Shown piece after piece: positions 1 to 5,029 of a stretch of DNA of 6,343 nt. The stretch's first letter is position 1; the number at the start of each line of letters is the position of its first letter. A program made the translations under genes and the position numbers. The notes under the pieces are model-generated. The model worked only from the letters and a program-made list of their open reading frames with translations, had not been told where the DNA came from and did not search any database. Source of the DNA: Candidatus Peregrinibacteria bacterium CG10_big_fil_rev_8_21_14_0_10_49_16 (GTDB lineage: Bacteria > Patescibacteriota > Gracilibacteria > Peribacterales > Peribacteraceae); contig PFDS01000035.1 in the NCBI GenBank assembly GCA_002772605.1, positions 1-6,343 on the forward strand, in the 5' to 3' direction.

Positions 1-786
1 ATGAGTAAACATCCCATCACTCTTGTCACTATCAGCTGGATTCGCAATGAGGAGGATATTGTGGAAACGTGGGCCCGCTACCACTGTGCACGCGTATGCC
101 GGATGATCATCGTCTGTCACCGATGTACCGATCACACAGAAAGTATTCTGCAATCTCTGCATAGTGAGGGGCTTCCGATTGATATACGAACAGATCAACA
201 CCTGGCACACCTACAAAGTGAAGTTCTCACAGCGCTCTTACACGAATGTGTATACACGCACGCACCTGACTGGATTCTGCCACTCGACGGCGATGAATTT
301 CTCAGTTGTGAAGGAGGCCTGCAAACAACACTCCACACAGAACCATCAGATCGCATCCTCCTGCTTCCCTGGCATACTTACGTTCCCACACCCTCTGATT
401 CCGGCAATGAACCTGACATACGTAAACGCATCACTCACCAACAAGCAGAAGAATACCAATGGTACAAAGTTTGTATTCCACGTTCATGCATACTTCCCGG
501 AATGCGCCTGACATTAGGCAGTCACAGTGCTATGGATGCGCACGGACAGGAACTTCCCTCGCACCACTCCACAACACTTTTTCTTGACCACTACCCCGTG
601 CGCTCAGAGGCGCAACTTCGCAAAAAAATCATTCACGGATGGGAGAGTCACCTTGCCAATCCCAACCGTCAGCCAGGTGAAATTTTCCAGTGGGAAATGC
701 TCTACGAACGATGTAAAGATCCTGCTCCCATCTCTGCAGAAGAATTGGAACGGATTGCCCGTACGTATGCTGTTCCACTACAATAA
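1..786 (+). CDS. Family 2-type glycosyltransferase (Glyco_tranf_2_4-like)
   Basis: Predicted 261-residue cytosolic glycosyltransferase of GT-A fold, probably moving a sugar from a nucleotide sugar onto a cell-surface glycan; donor and acceptor cannot be read from the sequence. Seen: an N-terminal beta strand followed by RNEED (residues 15-19), as in the family's 'xRNE' nucleotide-binding start; a HRCTDHT segment (40-46) where related enzymes have a 'D-x-S-x-D-x-T'-like turn; the metal-binding DxD-type motif DGDEF (96-100); and a late DHYPVRSEAQLRKK segment (196-209), like the 'HY-x-x-(R/K)S-x-x-x-x-x-K' tail typical of this subgroup. No signal peptide or membrane helix is visible. The ATG is the first base of the window, so upstream context and any longer start cannot be checked, but the N-terminus fits the family. 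It ends 23 nt before zwf and is likely co-transcribed with it. The family call is good; the role is unknown. Confidence 0.8.
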   Translation: MSKHPITLVTISWIRNEEDIVETWARYHCARVCRMIIVCHRCTDHTESILQSLHSEGLPIDIRTDQHLAHLQSEVLTALLHECVYTHAPDWILPLDGDEFLSCEGGLQTTLHTEPSDRILLLPWHTYVPTPSDSGNEPDIRKRITHQQAEEYQWYKVCIPRSCILPGMRLTLGSHSAMDAHGQELPSHHSTTLFLDHYPVRSEAQLRKKIIHGWESHLANPNRQPGEIFQWEMLYERCKDPAPISAEELERIARTYAVPLQ

Positions 787-809
787 AACTTCATTCCTCT
801 TCGTAAGTC

Positions 810-2246
810 ATGTTGCAGACATCCGCTCCCTTTACCTTCATCCTCTTTGGCGCATCGGGGCATCTCGCACGGATTAAAATTTTTCCCGCGCTCTATATTC
901 TTGCACTCAAGAAACGTCTTCCAAACGATTTTGCCATCGTGGGATTTGCACGCACAGCAATGGATGATATGTCATTTCGCGGTATCGTCCGTAAAGCAGT
1001 TGAAGAAGACATCCCCCATGTGAATACCGACATACTCAATACGCTTCTGGAACACATGTTCTACCATCAGGGACAGTACACAAAGCAGAGTGATTTTGTA
1101 ACACTCTCCACACGACTCAATGACTTGGAGCGACATTGGGAAGATCCCGTGCGAGTTGCCTACCTCTCCATCCCGCCAAACGTTTTTCCGGTTGTCCTCG
1201 AAAACATCTGCAAAGGACATGTGCATGAACACAAACGCAAAAACGATTTCCGCTGTATCGTTGAAAAACCCGTTGGGCATGACCTGGGCAGTGCCAATGC
1301 TGTTATCGACAACCTTCTGAAATGCTTCCAAGAACATGAAATTCACCTCCTCGATCACTATCTAGGCAAGGAAGCCGTACGCAACGTGTACTACCTGCGC
1401 TACGCCAACCCCATTCTGGAGCGTCTCTTTAAAAATACGTTGATTCACCACGTCGAAATTACCGCATCAGAACCGAAAGGGATAGAAGGGCGCGCAGGGT
1501 ACTTTGATGCAGTGGGAACATTTCTCGATATGTTCCAGTCACATTTGCTCATGATCGCATCACTCCTGACAATGCGTCTGGAAGAAGAGGATGACTTTCG
1601 GGCCAGTCGCAAAAATGCTCTCGAGCAATTCTACCTGCCACCAGCATCGTCACTGGATGACGTTGTGCTACAGGGGCAGTATGCAGCGGGAGATGATGCA
1701 AAAGGATACCTCGACGAAGACAACGTACAACAAAACTCCCGCGCCAATACGTACGCTGCACTCAAACTCCTCACACGCACCTCACGCTGGCAGGGAGTGC
1801 CGTTCTACTTACGAAGCGGAAAACGATTAGAACGCAAAGAGACCAGAATTTCCATCCAATTTCAGGAACCGCATTCCGTCGGGAAAGACAGTCGACCCAA
1901 CCGTTTGGATATCATCCTGCAGGGAGAGGCGGGCATGCGTATGTACTTGCAAACAAAACTCGGCGGAACGGAGCCAAAATTCCGTCCACTCCTTCTCGAG
2001 GACCCGCTTGTGTGCGTCGGAGACTGCCTCCCTGAACATGGCCTTCTGCTTCTCGAAGCAATCCACGGCAAACAGCAGTGGTTTTTGTCATTTGAGGAAG
2101 TACGCACGGCATGGCGTCTCGTTGACCCTATTCAGACACATCTGCAAGACACAGCAACACCACTGTATCAGTACGCAGCAGGGTCAAAAGGTCCAGCAGA
2201 AGCAGATGCATGGATAGAGCGTGATGGGATACACTGGTGCACGTGA
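810..2246 (+). CDS. zwf: Glucose-6-phosphate 1-dehydrogenase
   Basis: Oxidises glucose-6-phosphate to 6-phosphogluconolactone with reduction of NADP+, the entry step of the oxidative pentose phosphate pathway, in the cytosol. At 478 residues it is full length for the family. Seen: a Rossmann motif GASGHLA (14-20) and Arg48 in VGFART, the position that usually contacts the NADP 2'-phosphate; EKPVGHDL (152-159); the signature DHYLGKE (182-188) with substrate-binding His183 and Lys187; Glu221; GYFDAVGTFLDMFQSH (230-245) with Asp240 and the catalytic-base His245; and PFYLRSGKRL (331-340) with Lys338. These positions match the catalytic residues known from human and Leuconostoc enzymes. Departures are GASGDLA to GASGHLA, RDM to LDM and QNH to QSH. 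An in-frame TAA at 804-806 rules out a longer start, and ATG 810 gives a normal N-terminus. No clear Shine-Dalgarno precedes it. Its stop overlaps the start of the next gene. Confidence 0.96.
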   Translation: MLQTSAPFTFILFGASGHLARIKIFPALYILALKKRLPNDFAIVGFARTAMDDMSFRGIVRKAVEEDIPHVNTDILNTLLEHMFYHQGQYTKQSDFVTLSTRLNDLERHWEDPVRVAYLSIPPNVFPVVLENICKGHVHEHKRKNDFRCIVEKPVGHDLGSANAVIDNLLKCFQEHEIHLLDHYLGKEAVRNVYYLRYANPILERLFKNTLIHHVEITASEPKGIEGRAGYFDAVGTFLDMFQSHLLMIASLLTMRLEEEDDFRASRKNALEQFYLPPASSLDDVVLQGQYAAGDDAKGYLDEDNVQQNSRANTYAALKLLTRTSRWQGVPFYLRSGKRLERKETRISIQFQEPHSVGKDSRPNRLDIILQGEAGMRMYLQTKLGGTEPKFRPLLLEDPLVCVGDCLPEHGLLLLEAIHGKQQWFLSFEEVRTAWRLVDPIQTHLQDTATPLYQYAAGSKGPAEADAWIERDGIHWCT

Positions 2247-3808
2247 GAGTATTTACAACAGCACTGCTCGTTGCCGTACTCGGCGCAGGTGTATCCTATG
2301 GCATCTCCCACATATCCATCGGACAACTGAGCCTGACCGGCAGTTTTCCAGATGTTCCTCTGAATCACCCAAACGCTGCCGCCATCGATTACCTGGCAAA
2401 AAAGAATATCATCAGCGGGTACCCTGACGGCACATTTCAGCCGGAGCGGACAATTAACCTCGCAGAATTCACGAAAATTGTCACAGGAAGCCTGTATGGT
2501 TCTCTGGATATCGAAAATTGCCTGAATACGATTTCTCCCACACAACTCTACACTCCACAACTTCTCTTTCCTGATGTTGCCTTCCACCAGTGGTTTTCGA
2601 AGTACACCTGCATAGCCAAACAACAGGGTTTAGTGAGCGGCTATCCCGATGGAACGTTTCGCCCTGCATTTACCATCAATTTCGTAGAAGCTGCAAAAAT
2701 TCTTACCGTAGGATTTGGCGTCACCACACCACGCATTGGCATTGTAGAACCGTGGTACCGCAGCTACACCGAAGATCTCGCCAGTCAAAAGGCTATTCCT
2801 CTCTCCATCCAGCGGTTCGACCAGCCTCTCACACGCGGAGAGATGGCAGAGATGATCTACCGTCTTGATACCCAAACAACTGATCTGCCATCCCGTACCT
2901 ACGATGACCTGGATCAGCAAATTCCCCCACAGGGTCCGACAGAGTCTTCGTCTTCCGATCTCCCATTTCCCACCTCGGTTCCATCAACAGCATCGCAGCA
3001 ATCCACTGCATCATCAACACCAAGCGGTCCGGCGCAAACATTTGACCCGCTCTCCGGCGTAGAGTATTCGCAACGTCTTGTTCGACCAAGCGGCACTGGC
3101 TCTACGGGACAGCAGTTCACCGCTGATGTGATCACTGCAGATTTGGACAAAGGTATCCGCGTTCTCACGGACAGCGCACACACATCCGCATGTACAACGA
3201 ACTGTCCTGCCATTCCGCTGCAGAGTTATGTCACGCGCAACAATGGTATCGCTGCTATGAATGGTACCGCATTCTGTCCACCGGACTTCACACACTGTGC
3301 AAACCAAATCAACACATTCAACTACTTCCTTTTCAACTACTCACAAAAAATTTTTCTGAATGCAGATAAGCGCGACTACACGAATGCGGGCAGCCTCTTT
3401 GTCTTTCGACCATACCGCGTAGAATTCTTTGAGGACGTCAATCTCTTCACTCTCGATACGAATATCACCGGCGCCATTGCCTCTTGGCCCACACTTCTCG
3501 TAAACGGCCAAATAGTTCTTCCGATCATGGATCCGACTGCCGAAGGTGCATACAATGCTCCCGAGTTTGCTTTGAAAACGCGTACTGCGGTAGGGAACCG
3601 CGGAAACACGCTCTACTTTGTGTTGATTCCGAACAGTAACCTCCCTGATTTTGCAAAAGTGCTCCAAGGGATGAATATTGAGAATGCTATTGCACTTGAT
3701 GAAGATCAGTCCGCTGCACTCTACGCCAACGGACAACTGCGTGGAGTAAGTCAAAACACCACAAAGCCCAACAGGGATTTGCCGAATGCGATTATTCTTG
3801 CTCCATGA
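2237..3808 (+). CDS. Exported three-SLH-domain protein with C-terminal phosphodiester glycosidase (NAGPA-like) domain
   Basis: Predicted 523-residue cell-surface protein. Residues 4-25 form a basic-then-hydrophobic signal segment or membrane anchor with no lipobox. Three S-layer homology units follow: about 36-84 (FPDV ... GYPDGTFQP), 110-160 (FPDV ... GYPDGTFRP) and 172-211 (ending in TRGE). Such units anchor proteins to secondary cell-wall polymers. A Ser/Thr/Pro/Gln linker spans about 226-268. Residues 275-523 resemble the phosphodiester glycosidase family (PF09992, related to the mammalian 'uncovering enzyme'): AAMNGTAF (339-346) aligns with the family's 'xINGGFF' and KTRTAVG (447-453) with 'PRTAIG'. 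LDEDQSAALYANG (487-499) stands where relatives have 'LDGGGSSTLYVNG', so the glycine run is lost. Six cysteines (95, 125, 319, 323, 347, 354) could form disulfides outside the cell. GTG 2237 has a GGGA 7 nt upstream; GTG 2243, in a GTGA overlap with the zwf stop, is an alternative. Domain calls are strong; substrate and activity are unknown. Confidence 0.85.
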   Translation: MHVRVFTTALLVAVLGAGVSYGISHISIGQLSLTGSFPDVPLNHPNAAAIDYLAKKNIISGYPDGTFQPERTINLAEFTKIVTGSLYGSLDIENCLNTISPTQLYTPQLLFPDVAFHQWFSKYTCIAKQQGLVSGYPDGTFRPAFTINFVEAAKILTVGFGVTTPRIGIVEPWYRSYTEDLASQKAIPLSIQRFDQPLTRGEMAEMIYRLDTQTTDLPSRTYDDLDQQIPPQGPTESSSSDLPFPTSVPSTASQQSTASSTPSGPAQTFDPLSGVEYSQRLVRPSGTGSTGQQFTADVITADLDKGIRVLTDSAHTSACTTNCPAIPLQSYVTRNNGIAAMNGTAFCPPDFTHCANQINTFNYFLFNYSQKIFLNADKRDYTNAGSLFVFRPYRVEFFEDVNLFTLDTNITGAIASWPTLLVNGQIVLPIMDPTAEGAYNAPEFALKTRTAVGNRGNTLYFVLIPNSNLPDFAKVLQGMNIENAIALDEDQSAALYANGQLRGVSQNTTKPNRDLPNAIILAP

Positions 3809-4497
3809 CACAGCTCACACAGATTCATTGCAAGAACGCCGAAAAATTCACCGAACAAAGTGTTGAGACCGTTACACGATACATTCAACATACTCTCACA
3901 TATCGCGATGAATGCATTCTCTGCCTCTCGGGAGGAAGTACACCTCGCCTGATCTATGCAGCGCTGGGAAAGCGAGAGGATATTGACTGGCAGAACGTGA
4001 GGATGTTTCTCTGCGACGAACGCTACGTACCTGCAAACCACCAGGATAGTAATCAGAAAATGATTGAAGAAACATTCGCAGTAGACAAAAATATTCTCTT
4101 CTTCGACACGACACTACCTCTGGAAGCGAGCATGGAAGATTATGCAAAGAAGGTGAAAGCACTCTGGGAACATCACCTCACCGATCTTGCCATTCTCGGT
4201 ATGGGCCCCGATGGACATACGGCTTCCCTCTTCCCACCACTCGTAGATAGCGCACTCGGCGACAAGCAGCTCATTCTTCATACCACAACTGACCAGTTCG
4301 CCGTGCATGATCGTATGACACTCTCCCTCAATGCGCTCGCCGCCTCCGGTCACTGCATTATTCTCCTGACCGGAGAAGAGAAGAAGCACATGTGGAAGGA
4401 GATGCTGGCCAGCAAAGAGAACGAAAGAAGATGGCCCGTGAAAAGGATTTTGGAAAGCTCAGATGTAACATTGATTACAGATTGGGGAAAGGAGTGA
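3805..4497 (+). CDS. pgl: 6-phosphogluconolactonase (SolI/DevB type)
   Basis: Hydrolyses 6-phosphogluconolactone, the zwf product, to 6-phosphogluconate in the cytosol: step two of the oxidative pentose phosphate pathway. The 230 residues are the usual length for the DevB/SolI-type family, which shares a fold with glucosamine-6-phosphate isomerase. Seen: LSGGSTPRL (41-49), the phosphate-binding loop; DERYVP (71-76) and DSN (81-83); GMGPDGHTASLFP (132-144) with the conserved His138; R170 in the RMTLSLNAL segment; and the TGEEK segment (189-193). The GMGPDGHTASLFP and DERxVP motifs favour the lactonase over NagB. The ATG overlaps the upstream stop in an ATGA and has no Shine-Dalgarno, so translation probably depends on ribosomes finishing the SLH gene. 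Sharing a transcript with zwf supports the assignment. Confidence 0.95.
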   Translation: MTQLTQIHCKNAEKFTEQSVETVTRYIQHTLTYRDECILCLSGGSTPRLIYAALGKREDIDWQNVRMFLCDERYVPANHQDSNQKMIEETFAVDKNILFFDTTLPLEASMEDYAKKVKALWEHHLTDLAILGMGPDGHTASLFPPLVDSALGDKQLILHTTTDQFAVHDRMTLSLNALAASGHCIILLTGEEKKHMWKEMLASKENERRWPVKRILESSDVTLITDWGKE

Positions 4498-4539
4498 CGT
4501 GTCTATCTTTGAAGAAAAACCACTTAGGATGACACGTCA
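4495..4539. repeat. 9-bp inverted repeat across the pgl/yraN convergent junction
   Basis: Perfect arms TGACGTGTC (4495-4503) and GACACGTCA (4531-4539) are separated by 27 nt. The left arm begins on the pgl stop codon and the right arm lies in the last codons of yraN on the other strand. No T-run follows either arm, so this is not a standard intrinsic terminator; the long loop would make a weak hairpin. It could help end or separate the two converging transcripts, or be chance. Confidence 0.3.
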
Positions 4540-4973
4540 ACTTCCACAAAGTGCTCCGTCACAGCATCTCCTGCTATACATACCACATCACACCGCCACG
4601 CACCGTCATAGTCTTGCATGGCAACCCACCGAGTGGCTGAGCGACGCATGCGTTTGCGTTTTTCCCAGGTAATATTCGCTTCAGGGACAAAAGCGCATGA
4701 CTCTGAACTCCGTGTTTTCACTTCCACAAATGCGATGACATGGTCATGAGGATCGAAGGCAATGATATCGATTTCACCATGGCACCCAACTCGGACATTA
4801 CGATCAAGAATGCGGTAACCTTTCCGTCGCAGGAAACGTACGGCAATCTTCTCGCCAACTCTTCCTGTCTTGATGTGTGGAGCGAGACGTTGGAACACGA
4901 AGAATACATATACAAATACTTCATATGATTTGTCTACGAATCTCAGTGGACAGAAGGGTGTACGATAGTACAC
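4524..4973 (-). CDS. yraN: YraN family protein (UPF0102, predicted endonuclease-like fold)
   Basis: Small conserved bacterial protein of the restriction-endonuclease-like superfamily; its cellular role is not firmly established, though DNA processing is usually suggested. Seen, numbered from GTG 4973: the N-terminal TGRVGEKIAVRFL block (36-48), matching the family 'G-x-x-GE-x-x-A-x-x-x-L'; RNVRVGCHGEIDIIAFD (58-74) with the conserved GEID; FVEVKTRS (82-89), giving the D-(x)n-E-x-K nuclease-like triad Asp69, Glu84, Lys86; Lys105; and RCDVV (127-131) for the family's RFDVV. The start is uncertain. The open frame from GTG 4973 gives 149 residues with an extra hydrophobic, aromatic N-terminus, while the in-frame GTG at 4898 gives 124 residues, the usual family length. 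No in-frame ATG and no Shine-Dalgarno decide it. I favour 4898, because the longer start sits inside an inverted repeat. It is convergent with pgl (26 nt apart) and divergent from comM. Confidence 0.85.
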   Translation of the reverse strand: MYYRTPFCPLRFVDKSYEVFVYVFFVFQRLAPHIKTGRVGEKIAVRFLRRKGYRILDRNVRVGCHGEIDIIAFDPHDHVIAFVEVKTRSSESCAFVPEANITWEKRKRMRRSATRWVAMQDYDGAWRCDVVCIAGDAVTEHFVEVDVSS

Positions 4974-5014
4974 TCATAGTTACCGGCAGGCAGGCTCACC
5001 CCAACCCTCTCCAC
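4943..5014 (-). other. Possible 23-codon leader ORF upstream of yraN
   Basis: On the minus strand GAAAGGAGG (5028-5020), a textbook Shine-Dalgarno, is followed after five bases by GTG (5014-5012), which opens a 23-codon frame ending in TGA at 4945-4943. It is the best ribosome binding site in the window yet leads into no recognised gene. The frame contains the inverted repeat at 4956-4975 and differs from the yraN frame. It could be a leader peptide for yraN or an accident of the pyrimidine tract on the comM side. I do not recognise the peptide. Confidence 0.15.
4956..4975. promoter_or_regulatory. Inverted repeat, candidate operator or hairpin between yraN and comM
   Basis: GTGTAC (4958-4963), a GATA spacer, and GTACAC (4968-4973) form a perfect 6-bp dyad. 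One G-T and one G-C pair extend it outward to 4956-4975. It lies about 55 bp before the comM start and about 60 bp before the preferred yraN start, where an operator controlling both divergent genes could sit. As RNA it would form a tight tetraloop hairpin. No regulator can be named. Confidence 0.35.
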
Positions 5015-5029
5015 TTTCCCCTCCTTTCA

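Larger units (their letters stand above)
4899..5029. promoter_or_regulatory. Divergent yraN/comM intergenic region, likely carrying promoters for both
   Basis: If yraN starts at GTG 4898, 131 bp separate the two divergent genes; otherwise 56 bp do. The part at 4901-4931 is AT-rich and contains TATGAT (4924-4929), five of six matches to a sigma-70 -10 box for comM, but I see no good -35 at the right distance. The region also holds an inverted repeat (4956-4975), a C/T-rich tract (4995-5028) and a leftward mini-ORF. Divergent transcription implies promoters here; the exact boxes are not established. Confidence 0.4.

Noticed and set aside
972..1358. Minus-strand open frame of 128 codons inside zwf
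   Set aside because: It is fully antisense to a strongly conserved gene, its product resembles no family I know, and zwf explains the region.
2244..2246. TGA read as glycine (genetic code 25)
   Set aside because: zwf, the SLH gene and pgl all end at TGA exactly where their families end, and none contains an internal TGA.
2926..3042. Low-complexity stretch in the SLH gene as a DNA repeat
   Set aside because: It has no regular DNA period; it is a Ser/Thr/Pro/Gln linker between domains, common in surface proteins.
3341..3811. Minus-strand open frame of 156 codons inside the SLH/glycosidase gene
   Set aside because: Antisense to a well-supported domain, with no recognisable motifs.
4718..4924. 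Minus-strand frame beginning ATGAAG at 4924, as a possible true yraN start joined by a frameshift
   Set aside because: The yraN motifs are all in one frame that stays open past this point, so no frameshift is needed, and this ATG has no Shine-Dalgarno.
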